Below the pieces are notes generated by a model. It was not told the DNA's origin. It saw only the letters and a program-made list of their open reading frames with translations, and searched no databases. A stretch of 64,000 nucleotides of DNA from Pseudarthrobacter sp. MM222 (GTDB lineage: Bacteria > Actinomycetota > Actinomycetes > Actinomycetales > Micrococcaceae), in contig NZ_OX352321.1 of NCBI RefSeq assembly GCF_947090775.1, positions 1,488,001 to 1,552,000 of the forward strand. Direction: 5' to 3'. Both the position numbers and the translations under genes were made by a program. Below, piece after piece: positions 36,485 to 46,116 of this stretch (within the stretch, counting starts at the first letter, position 1; the number at the start of each line of letters is the position of its first letter).

Positions 36485-38074
36485 GTGAGTTTGACCATTC
36501 CTTCCCCAGCATCCGGCAGCATCCCTTCTCTGGGCGCCATCCCTTCCCTGGGCGCCATCCCTTCTCTGGACACTGCGCCGGCATCGGACGCCGCGCAGCC
36601 CCGTACCTACCAGGTGCGCACCTTCGGCTGCCAGATGAACGTCCACGATTCCGAGCGGATGTCCGGGATGCTCGAAGCCGCCGGTTACGTCCCGGCCGCC
36701 GGGGAACTGGCCGACGTCGTGGTCTTCAACACGTGCGCGGTCCGGGAGAACGCCGACAACAAGCTCTACGGTAACCTCGGCATCCTCGCTCCGATCAAGG
36801 CCGCCAACCCCGGCATGCAGATTGCCGTCGGCGGCTGCCTGGCCCAGAAGGACCGCGAAACCATCCTGAAGAAGGCCCCGTGGGTCGACGCCGTCTTCGG
36901 CACGCACAACGTCGGCGCCCTGCCCGCACTGCTGGACCGGGCGCGCCACAACAACGAGGCGCAGCTGGAAATCCTCGAATCGCTCGACGTCTTCCCGTCC
37001 ACCCTGCCCACCAAACGCGATTCGGTCTATGCCGGCTGGGTGTCGATCTCCGTGGGCTGCAACAACACCTGCACGTTCTGCATCGTCCCGGCTCTGCGCG
37101 GCAAGGAGAAGGACCGCCGCCCCGGCGACATCCTCGCCGAGATTCAGGCCCTTGTGGACGACGGCGCCATCGAGGTCACCCTGCTGGGCCAGAACGTGAA
37201 CTCCTACGGCGTCGAATTCGGCGACCGGCAGGCCTTCTCCAAGCTCCTCCGCGCCTGCGGGGACATCCCGGGGCTGGAACGCGTCCGGTTCACCAGCCCG
37301 CACCCGGCCGCCTTCACGGATGACGTGATCGACGCCATGGCAGAGACCGCCAACGTCATGCCGCAGCTGCATATGCCACTGCAGTCCGGCTCGGACAAGG
37401 TCCTCAAGGACATGCGGCGCTCATACCGCTCGACGAAGTTCCTCGGGATTCTGGACAAGGTCCGCGCAAAGATCCCGCACGCCGCCATCTCCACCGACAT
37501 CATCGTCGGCTTCCCCGGCGAGACCGAGGAGGACTTCCAGGCCACGCTCGACGTCGTGGAGCAGTCACGCTTCGCCACTGCCTTCACCTTCCAGTACTCC
37601 AAGCGTCCCGGCACCCCGGCAGCGGACCTCCCGGACCAGCTCCCCAAGGCCGTGGTCCAGGAACGCTTCGAACGCCTCACCGCCCTGCAGGACCGGATCG
37701 CCGCCGAGGAAAACGCCCGCCAGCTGGGCCGCCGCGTCGAGGTCATGGTCACCGCCCGCTCCGGCCGCAAAGCCGAGGAAACCCACAGGCTCTCCGGCCG
37801 CGCCCAGGACCAGCGGCTGGTGCACTTCTCCGTCCCGGCCGGCGCCGAAGCGCCGCGCCCCGGTGACCTCGTGACGGTGACTATCACCGAGGCCGCGGCC
37901 TTCCACCTCGTGGCCGATCCGGTGTCGGCGGACGACTACAGCCTCCGCCGTTCCCGCGCCGGGGACGCCTGGGACAGGTCACAGGCGGATTCCTGCGGTG
38001 CTCCCGCGCCGGGCGCCGCCGGCAAGACCGGCGTATCCCTGGGCATGCCCACCCTCCCGGTCCGCGGCCGCTAA
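36485..38074 (+). CDS. miaB: tRNA-2-methylthio-N6-isopentenyladenosine synthase MiaB
   Basis: MiaB is a radical SAM methylthiotransferase acting on A37 of tRNA. The 529-residue product binds one cluster through Cys49, Cys84 and Cys118 and the SAM cluster through CNNTCTFC (Cys192, Cys196, Cys199). A C-terminal TRAM domain follows. The first 40 residues are an extension with three IPSLGA-like units that come from an 18-bp tandem repeat (36521-36571). The GTG start follows a TANNNT by 6 bases. miaA, which makes its substrate, starts 5 bases after the stop. Confidence 0.95.
   Translation: MSLTIPSPASGSIPSLGAIPSLGAIPSLDTAPASDAAQPRTYQVRTFGCQMNVHDSERMSGMLEAAGYVPAAGELADVVVFNTCAVRENADNKLYGNLGILAPIKAANPGMQIAVGGCLAQKDRETILKKAPWVDAVFGTHNVGALPALLDRARHNNEAQLEILESLDVFPSTLPTKRDSVYAGWVSISVGCNNTCTFCIVPALRGKEKDRRPGDILAEIQALVDDGAIEVTLLGQNVNSYGVEFGDRQAFSKLLRACGDIPGLERVRFTSPHPAAFTDDVIDAMAETANVMPQLHMPLQSGSDKVLKDMRRSYRSTKFLGILDKVRAKIPHAAISTDIIVGFPGETEEDFQATLDVVEQSRFATAFTFQYSKRPGTPAADLPDQLPKAVVQERFERLTALQDRIAAEENARQLGRRVEVMVTARSGRKAEETHRLSGRAQDQRLVHFSVPAGAEAPRPGDLVTVTITEAAAFHLVADPVSADDYSLRRSRAGDAWDRSQADSCGAPAPGAAGKTGVSLGMPTLPVRGR
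36521..36571. repeat. 18-bp tandem repeat inside miaB
   Basis: ATCCCTTCTCTGGGCGCC and near-copies begin at 36521, 36539 and 36557 (the third is partial). Each unit encodes IPSLGA. The period is a multiple of three, so copy number can change without a frameshift. Confidence 0.85.
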
Positions 38075-38078
38075 CCCG

Positions 38079-39113
38079 GTGGCAGGTCCCCAGGACAGCG
38101 CCGGGAGCCAAGCTCAGGACACTGCGGCGGGATCACCGCCAGCCCCTCCGGTGGTCGCCGTCGTCGGGCCGACGGGTTCCGGCAAGTCTGACCTCGCCGT
38201 TTCGCTCGCCCTGCAGCTCGACGGCGAAGTCCTCAACGCCGATTCGATGCAGTTCTACCGCGGCATGGACATCGGCACCGCCAAGATCACCGAGGCCGAA
38301 CGCAGGGGAGTGCCGCACCATCTCCTGGACACCCTGGACGTGACCGAGGAAGCCAGCGTCTCGGACTTCCAGCAGCAGGCCCGCGCCCTGATTGCCGACA
38401 TCCACGCCCGCGGCAAACGCGCCATCCTGGCCGGCGGTTCCGGGCTCTACGTCCGCGCCGCGCTGGACGTGCTGGAATTCCCGGGCACCGACCCGGCCGT
38501 CCGCCGCCGGCTGGAGGCGGAACTCGAATCCGCCGGGCCCGCCCCGCTCCGGGCCAGGCTGGAGGCCGTGGATCCGGTGTCGGCCGGCCGGCTGGGCGAC
38601 GCACGCCGGATCATTCGGGCCCTCGAGGTCCATGAACTGACCGGGCGGCCCTTCAGCTCCTTCATGCCCACCCGGCAGTACTTCCAGCCCGCCGTTCAGA
38701 TCGGCCTTGCCGTGGACCGCGAGCAGCTCCGGGAGCGGCTCGCCCGCCGCGTGCACACCATGGTGGAGCGGGGACTGCTTGACGAGATCCGGCACCTCGA
38801 CGCTGTTGGGCTGCGCCTCGGCAGGACCGCCCCCCGGGCCCTCGGCTACGCCCAGTTCCTCAAAGTCCTCGACGGTGAGGCTGACGTCGGACAGGCAGCC
38901 GAGGAGACCATCGTCGCGACCCGGCAGTTTGCCCGCCGGCAGCTGACGTGGTTCCGCGCGGACCCCCGGATCCAGTGGCTGGACTGGCAGGACCCGGAAC
39001 TCGTGGCCAAGGCCGCCGCGGCCTGCACACCCGGAGCGTCCGGCAGGCCGGGATTGTCGGGCAGTCCGGACGCGTCGGGCGGTCCGGACCCGGCGCAGCA
39101 ACCGGAACGGTAA
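38079..39113 (+). CDS. miaA: tRNA dimethylallyltransferase MiaA
   Basis: MiaA adds an isopentenyl group to A37 of tRNA, the step before MiaB. The product has the P-loop [27 protein letters not shown], the [10 protein letters not shown] segment and a C-terminal RQLTWFR. I used GTG 38079, 5 bases after miaB, giving 344 residues. GTG 38151 (directly before the P-loop) is an alternative with a length closer to some homologues. The C-terminal 35 residues are Gly/Ser/Pro-rich. dapF follows after 9 bases. Confidence 0.93.
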   Translation: MAGPQDSAGSQAQDTAAGSPPAPPVVAVVGPTGSGKSDLAVSLALQLDGEVLNADSMQFYRGMDIGTAKITEAERRGVPHHLLDTLDVTEEASVSDFQQQARALIADIHARGKRAILAGGSGLYVRAALDVLEFPGTDPAVRRRLEAELESAGPAPLRARLEAVDPVSAGRLGDARRIIRALEVHELTGRPFSSFMPTRQYFQPAVQIGLAVDREQLRERLARRVHTMVERGLLDEIRHLDAVGLRLGRTAPRALGYAQFLKVLDGEADVGQAAEETIVATRQFARRQLTWFRADPRIQWLDWQDPELVAKAAAACTPGASGRPGLSGSPDASGGPDPAQQPER

Positions 39114-39116
39114 CCT
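39111..39116 (+). promoter_or_regulatory. -10 element of leaderless dapF promoter
   Basis: TAACCT overlaps the miaA stop and lies 6 bases before the dapF ATG at 39123. Confidence 0.45.
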
Positions 39117-39122
39117 TGGAGT

Positions 39123-40079
39123 ATGGACGAAACCCTGGCCGTGGCCGCTGACCGGAACGCAGAAACCAACACGGCAGCGCTCAGCGGCCTTAAGTTTTCC
39201 AAAGGCCACGGAACCGGCAACGACTTCGTGCTTCTCGCGGACCCGCACGGTACGCTCTCCGTCACCCCGGAGCAGGTGGCCGCGCTCTGCGACCGGCACC
39301 GCGGCATCGGAGGAGATGGCCTCATCCGCGCCGTCCCGTCCGGCCTGCTCCCCGAGGGCCAGGAACTGCTTCGGGAACACCCGGACGCGGAGTGGTTCAT
39401 GGATTATCGGAACGGAGACGGCTCGCTGTCGGAAATGTGCGGCAATGGGGTCCGTGTTTTCGTGCACTTCCTGATCACCGAGGGCCTGGTGGAGCTGCCC
39501 GCCGGGGACTCCCTGACCATCGGCACCCGCGGTGGCGCCAAGACGATCGTTCGCACCGCGGCCGGTTACGCCGTCGACATGGGCCCCTGGGAGTTCATTT
39601 TTCCGGGGGAAGCCACGGCACGCGCAATGGACTCGCTCGTCAGTGCGCACGGCCTGGAGGTCGCCCGGCCCGCTCTTTCGGTGAGCATGGGGAACCCGCA
39701 CACCGTCGTGGCGCTGGCCGAGCTGGCCGAACTGGAGGCCACACAGCTGTTTACCGCGCCCCATGTGGACCCGATCCCGACCGCCGGCACGAATGTCGAG
39801 TTTGTCGTGCCGTCCGAGCCGCTGGTCCATGACGGCGTCGGAACGATCACCATGCGCGTGCACGAGCGGGGCGTGGGGGAGACGCAGTCCTGCGGTACCG
39901 GCGCCTGCGCGGCCGCCGTCGCCATCCGGCACTGGGCAGGCCAGGGCGCCCCCGACACCTGGAAGGTCAAGGTGCCCGGCGGCGTTGTCGGCGTGAAGTT
40001 CTTCCTCGGCGCGGAAGGCCATGAGCACGTCGAGCTCAGCGGTCCGGCCGTAATCGTGGCTAGTGGGACGCTTTCCTGA
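39123..40079 (+). CDS. dapF: diaminopimelate epimerase
   Basis: DapF interconverts LL- and meso-diaminopimelate without a cofactor, using two cysteines. Both are present: Cys106 in SEMCGNGVRVF and Cys257 in TQSCGTGACA. The substrate loop KGHGTGNDFVL is near the N-terminus of the 318-residue product. Start ATG 39123 is supported by the leaderless element 6 bases upstream. The 3' end overlaps the convergent methyltransferase gene by 20 bases. Confidence 0.96.
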   Translation: MDETLAVAADRNAETNTAALSGLKFSKGHGTGNDFVLLADPHGTLSVTPEQVAALCDRHRGIGGDGLIRAVPSGLLPEGQELLREHPDAEWFMDYRNGDGSLSEMCGNGVRVFVHFLITEGLVELPAGDSLTIGTRGGAKTIVRTAAGYAVDMGPWEFIFPGEATARAMDSLVSAHGLEVARPALSVSMGNPHTVVALAELAELEATQLFTAPHVDPIPTAGTNVEFVVPSEPLVHDGVGTITMRVHERGVGETQSCGTGACAAAVAIRHWAGQGAPDTWKVKVPGGVVGVKFFLGAEGHEHVELSGPAVIVASGTLS

Positions 40080-40674
40080 CCCGCAGGATGCGGAAGGACT
40101 TCGAAGTGCTTTCCCGCGTCACGGTGAAGCTGCCATCCAGCTCGGCTGCCAGCCAGCGCTGAAGCGAATCGGATCCCAGGTTCTTCTGGACCACGAGCCA
40201 CGCTGACCCGCCCGGGGCGAGCCGCGGCAGCCAGTGGAGCAGCAGGGCGTGCAGCTCATCCTTGCCGATCCGGATGGGCGGGTTGGACCAGATGGTGTCG
40301 AAGCGCAGCTCCGGATCAACGGCGTCGGGCGTGCTGGCGGTGACATTACCCAGCCCCAGGATGGCCGCGTTCTCGTTTGTCAGGGTCACGCAGCGCTCGT
40401 TGACGTCGACCGCGTAAACGCGGGAGTGCGGTGCGCGCAGCGCCAGGGTCAGCGCGATCGGCCCCCAGCCGCAGCCGATATCCAGGAGGTTTCCCTGCGG
40501 CGCCGGGGCAGGCGCTTCGGCCAGCAGGACGGCCGTTCCCTTGTCGATGCCGTCCGGGCTGAAGATGCCCGAGGACGTCTGCAGTTGGCGCGTCCCGCCT
40601 GCCAGCTCCACGGTCAATGGCTTCCGGGTGAAGGGCCCGGCCGGCTGGGCGCTGAAATAATGTGCAGACTCCAT
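40060..40674 (-). CDS. class I SAM methyltransferase (RsmC/RsmG-like small-molecule or rRNA type)
   Basis: The 204-residue product starts MESAHYFSAQPAGP, has the SAM-binding LLDIGCGWGPIALTLA and the catalytic NPPIRIGKDELHALLLHWL. The NPP tetrad region resembles RsmC-type guanine N2 methyltransferases of rRNA. The shortened length is usual for the actinobacterial form. I chose ATG 40674 because homologous starts of the HYFS type begin there; the frame is open to 40803. A minus-strand TAATCT ends 8 bases upstream. The gene overlaps the end of dapF tail to tail. Confidence 0.8.
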   Translation of the reverse strand: MESAHYFSAQPAGPFTRKPLTVELAGGTRQLQTSSGIFSPDGIDKGTAVLLAEAPAPAPQGNLLDIGCGWGPIALTLALRAPHSRVYAVDVNERCVTLTNENAAILGLGNVTASTPDAVDPELRFDTIWSNPPIRIGKDELHALLLHWLPRLAPGGSAWLVVQKNLGSDSLQRWLAAELDGSFTVTRESTSKSFRILRVRKASH

Positions 40675-41185
40675 AACTTGCCAGATTAGTTGGCTCTCGG
40701 CCGCTATGGGAAACCGGTGGGCAAGCTCACGCGCCCGCGATGACCCGGCGGGCCGATGCGGAAAACCGGTCTGGTAATATTGATACATGATCTTGAACTT
40801 CAAGTAGCCGGCACGGGCTTCGTCCCGTCCCCGCAGCGACGCAGGTACTTACCTTCCGCTCAGCGCGCCACCCCCACCTGAACCCCTTTTCAGGACCCTC
40901 CCGTGGCGCCCGACCCCTTGGAGTTCAGCAGTGCTCATCTGAGTTCGGCTCGCGGACAGCCCCAAGACCGTCCCTTCGACAGTCCGGCATATCCGTCCTG
41001 TTCCTTCCCTTCCTTTCCAGCTCCGCTATTCACCGCTCCCACGGGAGCCCCCCCCTGCCGCAGGCCCCGCCGCCGCAGGCATCCAGGAGACCCGAATGAC
41101 CCATAGTCGTCAGCCCAGCGCGAATACCGCCCCGCAGACTTCGAATCGGCACTATTCTGAAACTGCCGAACCTTCAAAGGAGACC
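40675..41185 (+). promoter_or_regulatory. hflX upstream region: promoter, mini-ORF and long leader
   Basis: This 511-base stretch has no ordinary gene. An extended -10 (TGGTAATAT, hexamer at 40775-40780) predicts a start at 40787, which is the first base of a six-codon ORF. About 378 bases then separate that ORF from the hflX start at 41186. The leader contains hairpins at 40813-40828 (ACGGG/CCCGT), 40877-40894 (CCTGAA/TTCAGG) and 41035-41048 (GCTCCC/GGGAGC). It also has a long C/T-rich run and a 9-base direct repeat GCCGCAGGC near 41057 and 41071. Attenuation or another form of leader control is inferred from this layout. Confidence 0.55.
40787..40807 (+). CDS. putative leaderless leader peptide upstream of hflX
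   Basis: ATG 40787 begins a six-codon ORF encoding MILNFK and ending at TAG. The ATG lies exactly 6 bases after the TAATAT hexamer, so translation would start at the 5' end of the RNA. The ORF coincides with a perfect palindrome, CTTGAA-C-TTCAAG (40792-40804). It is too short to judge by composition. The evidence is the promoter spacing alone. Confidence 0.4.
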   Translation: MILNFK

Positions 41186-42754
41186 ATGACCACTCAGCCC
41201 AACACCGGACCCGATTCAGCAGCCCAGGACATGAGCCCTGCGGAAATCCAAGCTGTCATCGACCGGATCCTCTCCAAGGACACCCCTGCCCGGAACGCTG
41301 CCCCGACCGCCGGCGAGCCCAAGTCGGTGCTCGGCAAGGCGCAGGCCATCTCCGGGCTGGACGAGGACTACGGCAGTCACGACGGCGACCAGCAGGATCT
41401 CGCGGAACGGCACGCTTTGCGCCGCACCGCCGGTCTGTCCACCGAACTCGAAGACGTCACTGAAGTCGAATACCGGCAGCTGCGGCTGGAGCGGGTCGTA
41501 CTGGCCGGCCTCTGGAGCGAAGGCACGCTCGCCGATGCGGAAAACTCGCTCCGCGAGCTCGCAGCCCTGGCCGAAACCGCCGGCTCGGAGGTCCTGGACG
41601 GGATCGTCCAGCGCCGCGCCAAGCCCGACCCGGGAACGTTCCTCGGATCCGGCAAGGCCCAGGAACTGAAGGACATCGTGATGTCCACGGGCGCGGACAC
41701 CGTCGTCGTCGACGCCGAACTGGCACCCTCCCAGCGTCGCTCCCTGGAAGACATCGTCAAGGTCAAGGTGATTGACCGCACGGCCCTGATCCTGGACATC
41801 TTCGCCCAGCACGCCAAGAGCAGGGAGGGCAAGGCCCAGGTCGAACTGGCCCAGCTCGAATACCTGCTCCCGCGCCTGCGCGGCTGGGGCGAATCAATGT
41901 CCCGGCAGGCCGGTGGCCAGGTGGGCGGTGCCGGCGCCGGCATGGGCTCGCGTGGTCCCGGTGAAACCAAGATCGAACTGGACCGCCGCCGGATCCGCAC
42001 CCGGATGGCCAAGCTGCGGCGCGAAATCGCCGCGATGAAGCCGGCCCGGGAAACCAAGCGCGCCAACCGCCGTCGTAATGCCGTGCCGTCGGTGGCGATC
42101 GCCGGGTACACGAACGCCGGCAAGTCCTCACTGCTGAACAGGCTGACCGACGCCGGCGTGCTGGTGGAGAATGCCCTGTTCGCCACCCTGGACCCGACGG
42201 TCCGCAAGGCCGAAACCTCAGATGGGCTGGGCTACACCCTCGCCGACACGGTGGGATTTGTCCGCTCGCTGCCCACGCAGCTCGTGGAGGCCTTCCGCTC
42301 CACCCTGGAGGAGGTCGCCGACTCGGACCTGATCCTGCACGTCGTCGACGTCTCCCACCCGGACCCGGAGGGCCAGATCGCGGCCGTCCGCTCGGTGTTC
42401 AGCGAGGTCGATGCGCGCAAGGTGCCGGAGATCATCGTCCTGAACAAGGCAGACGCTGCCGATCCGTTCGTGATTGAAAGGCTCAAGCAGCGCGAACCGC
42501 GGCACATCGTGGTCTCGGCAAGGACCGGGGAAGGCATTCCGGAACTGCTCAAGGCGATTAGCGAGGGCATCCCGCGGCCCAGCGTGAAGCTGGAACTGAT
42601 GATCCCGTACAACCGCGGGGACCTGCTCAGCAAGCTGCACGAGACCGACGCAGAGATCCTCAGCCTCGACCACGAGGAGACCGGCACGCGTGCCGTGGTC
42701 ATGGTCCGCGAGGGTCTGGCCGCTGAACTGGACTCCTTCATCAGCAATGACTGA
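41186..42754 (+). CDS. hflX: GTPase HflX
   Basis: HflX splits stalled ribosomes and can protect against ribosome-targeting antibiotics. The 522-residue product has an N-terminal HflX domain with GTFLGSGKAQEL, a coiled segment with SRGPGETKIELDRRRI, and a GTPase domain with GYTNAGKSSLLNRL (Lys313), then DTVGFVRSLPTQLVEAFRST. ATG 41186 has AAAGGAG 4 bases upstream. An in-frame ATG at 41096 would add 30 residues whose codons lack the local GC bias. It overlaps the next gene by 8 bases. Confidence 0.93.
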   Translation: MTTQPNTGPDSAAQDMSPAEIQAVIDRILSKDTPARNAAPTAGEPKSVLGKAQAISGLDEDYGSHDGDQQDLAERHALRRTAGLSTELEDVTEVEYRQLRLERVVLAGLWSEGTLADAENSLRELAALAETAGSEVLDGIVQRRAKPDPGTFLGSGKAQELKDIVMSTGADTVVVDAELAPSQRRSLEDIVKVKVIDRTALILDIFAQHAKSREGKAQVELAQLEYLLPRLRGWGESMSRQAGGQVGGAGAGMGSRGPGETKIELDRRRIRTRMAKLRREIAAMKPARETKRANRRRNAVPSVAIAGYTNAGKSSLLNRLTDAGVLVENALFATLDPTVRKAETSDGLGYTLADTVGFVRSLPTQLVEAFRSTLEEVADSDLILHVVDVSHPDPEGQIAAVRSVFSEVDARKVPEIIVLNKADAADPFVIERLKQREPRHIVVSARTGEGIPELLKAISEGIPRPSVKLELMIPYNRGDLLSKLHETDAEILSLDHEETGTRAVVMVREGLAAELDSFISND

Positions 42755-44888
42755 ACCAGCGGCGACCGAGGGGGACTCCGGCGAGCACGGCCCGGCAGAG
42801 ACCAGCCCGGCCGGAAACCGTCCCGCCGAAAACCGTCCAGCCGAGGACCGCCCGTCCGGTGAGGAGTTCGTGATCGAACTGCTCGACCGGGCGGTGTCCG
42901 GCATGGGCGGCCAGAGCCGTACCGGCCAGCACGAAATGGCCCGCCAGGTGGCGCACGCCATCGACACGGGCGACCACCTCCTGGTCCAGGCCGGCACCGG
43001 CACCGGCAAGTCCCTGGCCTACCTGATCCCGCTGATCGCCCATTCCCTGGTCAGCGACAAACCCACCCTGGTCTCCACCGCGACTTTGGCCCTGCAAACC
43101 CAGATCGTGGGCCGCGACCTGCCCCGGCTGCTCAAGACCATCACCCCGGCACTGGAACGCCCCGTCAAGGTGGCCCTCGTCAAAGGCCGCGCCAATTACG
43201 TCTGCCGGCACAAGCTCGAGGGCGGCTTCCCCTCCGAAGAACCCTCCGAGGGCCAGCTGTTCTCCCTCGGCGAGGACACGGCCGTGCCGCACTTCGCCGC
43301 AGCCATGGGCGGCCCGTCTTCCCAGCTCGGCAAGGAAGTGGTCCGGCTACGCGAATGGGCCGAAGAGACCACCACCGGGGACCGCGACGAGCTCATGCCC
43401 GGGGTCACTGACCGCGCCTGGCGCCAGATCTCCGTGACTTCGATGGAATGCCTCGGCGCACAAAAATGCCCGCTCGCGGCCGAATGCTTCAGCGAGCTGG
43501 CCCGGCAAAACGCGGCCGACGCCGACGTCGTCGTCACCAACCATGCCATGCTGGCGGTCAGCGCCTTCGAAGGCCTTGCCGTGCTGCCGGAGTACGACGT
43601 GGTGGTGGTGGACGAGGCGCACGAACTCCAGGACCGCGTCACCGGTGCGGTGTCCGGCCAGCTCTCCGTGGCGATGGTGCATGTGGCCGCGTCCGGCGCC
43701 AGGAAGCACACCGCCATCACCGTGGACGCACTCAACAACGCCGCAGCCAACCTCGAACTTGCTATTGAAGGTGTCCCCAGCGGGCTGATGCCCAACGGCC
43801 TGAACAGCGAACAGCTGGACTGCGTGGACCAGCTGCGTGACGCCTGCCGGGCCGCGCTTTCCGATTCCAAGGGGGACAGCGCCAACACCGCCGATGGCGG
43901 GCGTCAGCTCGCCCGCTCGCGCCTCATGGTCATTTTGGAACTCTGCGAGCGGCTCCTGGCCGCCCGGGAAAACCGCGAGGTGGTCTGGTTCTCCCGGAAC
44001 AGCACCTTCGATCCCGCCCAGGGGTACTCCCAGCCGGACGAGAGCGCACCGGCCCTGATCAACGTGGCCCCGCTGAGCGTCGCCGGACGGCTGCGCGAGG
44101 GCCTCTTCGCTGACCACACGGTCATTTTGACCTCGGCCACCCTGGCCATCGGCTCCGCCTTCGAACCCGCCGCGGGCGGTCTCGGCCTGGTCGGCCCAGG
44201 CGCGCCCAGCTGGACCGGAGTGGACGTCGGCTCGCCCTTCGAATACCCCAAGCAGGGCATCCTCTACGTCGCCAAGCACCTGCCCAAACCCGGCCGCGGC
44301 ACGTCCCCGGAAGCGCTCGACGAGCTGGAAAAACTCATCCGCGCGTCCGGCGGCGGGGCACTGTGCCTCTTCTCCTCCCGGCGCGCGGCCGAGGACGCCG
44401 CCGACGCGATGCGGCCCCGGCTGGACATGAGCATCCTGTGCCAGGGGGACTCGACCATGACGGCGCTCGTGCGCCAGTTCGCCGATGAACCGGACACCTG
44501 CCTCTTCGGCACCATGTCCCTGTGGCAGGGCGTTGACGTCCCCGGCGACTCCTGCCGGCTCGTGGTCATCGACAGAATCCCGTTCCCGAGGCCGGATGAC
44601 CCGCTCATGACGGCTCGCTCCCGGGCCGTGGCCCAGGCCGGCGGCAACGGTTTCATGAGTGTCTCGGCCACCCATGCCGCGATCCGCCTGGCCCAGGGAG
44701 CGGGCCGGCTGATCCGCACGACCACGGACAAGGGCGTGGTGGCCGTGCTGGACTCACGGCTGTCCACGGAACGCTACGGCGGATTCCTCCGCGCAGCCCT
44801 GCCCCCGTTCTGGCCGACCACCGATCCGGCAATCGCCGTCGCGGCATTGGAACGACTCTCACAGACGTCGGCCCAAGCCGCACAGTAG
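42747..44888 (+). CDS. dinG: DinG/XPD-type ATP-dependent helicase
   Basis: The 713-residue product is a superfamily 2 iron-sulfur helicase. It has Walker A AGTGTGKSLAY (Lys88), four cysteines for a 4Fe-4S cluster (Cys153, Cys235, Cys241, Cys247), the DEAH box at 289-292 and late motifs LTSATLA and AIRLAQGAGRLIR. Such helicases unwind R-loops or D-loops during DNA repair. The N-terminal 30 residues are Glu/Pro-rich. The ATG lies within the end of hflX. I see no LexA box directly upstream. A strong hairpin lies between it and the convergent lexA. Confidence 0.9.
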   Translation: MTEPAATEGDSGEHGPAETSPAGNRPAENRPAEDRPSGEEFVIELLDRAVSGMGGQSRTGQHEMARQVAHAIDTGDHLLVQAGTGTGKSLAYLIPLIAHSLVSDKPTLVSTATLALQTQIVGRDLPRLLKTITPALERPVKVALVKGRANYVCRHKLEGGFPSEEPSEGQLFSLGEDTAVPHFAAAMGGPSSQLGKEVVRLREWAEETTTGDRDELMPGVTDRAWRQISVTSMECLGAQKCPLAAECFSELARQNAADADVVVTNHAMLAVSAFEGLAVLPEYDVVVVDEAHELQDRVTGAVSGQLSVAMVHVAASGARKHTAITVDALNNAAANLELAIEGVPSGLMPNGLNSEQLDCVDQLRDACRAALSDSKGDSANTADGGRQLARSRLMVILELCERLLAARENREVVWFSRNSTFDPAQGYSQPDESAPALINVAPLSVAGRLREGLFADHTVILTSATLAIGSAFEPAAGGLGLVGPGAPSWTGVDVGSPFEYPKQGILYVAKHLPKPGRGTSPEALDELEKLIRASGGGALCLFSSRRAAEDAADAMRPRLDMSILCQGDSTMTALVRQFADEPDTCLFGTMSLWQGVDVPGDSCRLVVIDRIPFPRPDDPLMTARSRAVAQAGGNGFMSVSATHAAIRLAQGAGRLIRTTTDKGVVAVLDSRLSTERYGGFLRAALPPFWPTTDPAIAVAALERLSQTSAQAAQ

Positions 44889-44920
44889 CCGCGGGGCACA
44901 GCAGCCGCGGGCGGGCGGCC

Positions 44921-44955
44921 GGGCCAGGAAACGCCAAGGGCCAGGAAAACGCCAA
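44921..44955. repeat. 17/18-bp tandem duplication after dinG
   Basis: GGGCCAGGAAACGCCAA (44921) is followed by a copy with one extra A (44938). It lies directly before the shared terminator. Confidence 0.75.
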
Positions 44956-44983
44956 GGGCCCCGTCGGTGCCGGACGGGGCCCT
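44955..44983. terminator. bidirectional terminator between dinG and lexA
   Basis: Perfect 11-bp arms AGGGCCCCGTC and GACGGGGCCCT enclose a 7-base loop between two convergent genes. No strong T-tract follows on either side. Confidence 0.75.
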
Positions 44984-44995
44984 GGACCGCAGGCT

Positions 44996-45754
44996 CTAGA
45001 GGGAACGCAGGACTGAGACAACCTTGCCCATGATGACGGCGTGATCGCCGAGGATCGGCTCGTATTGCGTGTTCTGCGGCAACAGCCAGGTGTGGCCGTC
45101 GCGCTGACGGAATGTCTTCACGGTCGCCTCGTCGTCCAGCAGCGCGGCGACGATATCACCGTTGACGGCGTCGCCCTGCTGGCGCACGACGACCCAGTCG
45201 CCGTCGCAGATGGCGGCATCGATCATCGAGTCGCCTGCCACCTTCAACATGAAGAGTTCTCCGTGGCCCACCAGCTGGCGCGGCAGCGGCATGACGTCTT
45301 CCACGACCTGATCCGCGAGAATCGGACCGCCCGCAGCGATGCGGCCCACCAGCGGCACCATAGCGGTATCCGTGGCGCTGGCAAGTTCCGAGACGGAGAG
45401 CCCGCCCACGGCACGGAGACCGCGGGACTTTTCCACGCCTGATACCTTCGTGCCGCCCTCATCCAGGGTCAGCGGCATGAGAACTTCCATGGCGCGGGGC
45501 CGCTTGGGATCGCGGCGCAGGTAGCCGAGCTTCTCCAGCTGGGAAAGCTGGTGGGTCACGCTGGATAGGCTCGCCAAGCCCACAATGTCGCCAATCTCGC
45601 GCATTGAAGGCGGGTAGCCGTTGTCCGTCACTGAGCGCTGGATGGTTTCCAGGATCTTCTTCTGCCGGACGGTGAGGCCCTTGGGTGGCTTGGCTGACTG
45701 CGGGCTCCGCTGGGAAGCCCTGCCGCCGGTGGCTTGTGCTGCCATATGTGCCAT
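44996..45754 (-). CDS. lexA: SOS repressor LexA
   Basis: LexA represses SOS genes and cleaves itself when RecA is activated. The 252-residue product has the winged helix-turn-helix ([14 protein letters not shown] and [15 protein letters not shown]), the cleavage site Ala141-Gly142 in GRIAAGGPI, Ser176 in GDSM and Lys213 in ATVKTF. A 25-residue basic N-terminal extension precedes the DNA-binding domain. ATG 45754 has AAAGG very close. An in-frame ATG at 45745 has better spacing. A LexA box overlaps its predicted promoter. Confidence 0.97.
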   Translation of the reverse strand: MAHMAAQATGGRASQRSPQSAKPPKGLTVRQKKILETIQRSVTDNGYPPSMREIGDIVGLASLSSVTHQLSQLEKLGYLRRDPKRPRAMEVLMPLTLDEGGTKVSGVEKSRGLRAVGGLSVSELASATDTAMVPLVGRIAAGGPILADQVVEDVMPLPRQLVGHGELFMLKVAGDSMIDAAICDGDWVVVRQQGDAVNGDIVAALLDDEATVKTFRQRDGHTWLLPQNTQYEPILGDHAVIMGKVVSVLRSL

Positions 45755-45898
45755 TGCCTTTCATTCCGCCCGGCTGCCGTGGCTGCAGATACCGGGACCC
45801 TCCGGCCTGAATGTCAGACCCCGCTGATCAACTACTGATGATCGTCTGCAGAAGTGGTTGTCCTGTTCCTCAAACGTAGGCCAGCCACCCGGCTTTTT

Positions 45899-45912
45899 CA
45901 AACATTTGTTCT
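45899..45912 (-). promoter_or_regulatory. LexA box in the lexA promoter
   Basis: CAAACATTTGTTCT (plus strand) matches the SOS box at 8 of 10 fixed positions. It overlaps the minus-strand -10 TAGAAC (45908-45913); TTAACG (45932-45937) is the -35, 18 bases away. LexA would control its own gene. Confidence 0.75.
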
Positions 45913-45965
45913 AGCGAGTCTCGACAATGTTCGTTAATAGGTGCTAAAACTGGTCTAGTGAAGTT

Positions 45966-45979
45966 CGAATATGTGTTCG
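45966..45979 (+). promoter_or_regulatory. LexA box upstream of the LysM gene
   Basis: CGAATATGTGTTCG matches at 9 of 10 fixed positions and is flanked by TTCGAA on both sides. Confidence 0.85.
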
Positions 45980-46116
45980 AACAACGCTGGTCCGGATGGA
46001 AGCCTCGGGTTGGATCCCAGCAGTGCGTTCGGTTCTATGTTCGAAGGTTAAGCCGGTTGGCGGCAGGTACGTGGAGTACGCCGGGCGGCACAGTATGGTC
46101 CAGGAGGGCTCAGTTC

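Larger units (their letters stand above)
45755..46116. promoter_or_regulatory. divergent lexA / lysM control region
   Basis: The 362-base gap holds one LexA box on the lexA side (45899-45912) and one on the lysM side (45966-45979). A half site TATGTTCGAA lies near 46036. The lysM transcript would have a leader of roughly 100 bases or more. Confidence 0.75.

Noticed and set aside
40903..41106. A 67-codon open frame upstream of hflX, starting GTG and ending just inside the alternative hflX start
   Set aside because: It is Pro/Arg/Ser-rich without coding-like codon bias, lacks a ribosome binding site and seems a by-product of the C/T-rich leader. I kept the leader as a regulatory region.
41096..41185. 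N-terminal extension of HflX from ATG 41096
   Set aside because: Third codon positions lack the GC bias of the gene, and AAAGGAG precedes ATG 41186.
46030..46043. A further LexA box before the LysM gene
   Set aside because: Only the right half (GTTCG) matches; the left half has 2 of 5.
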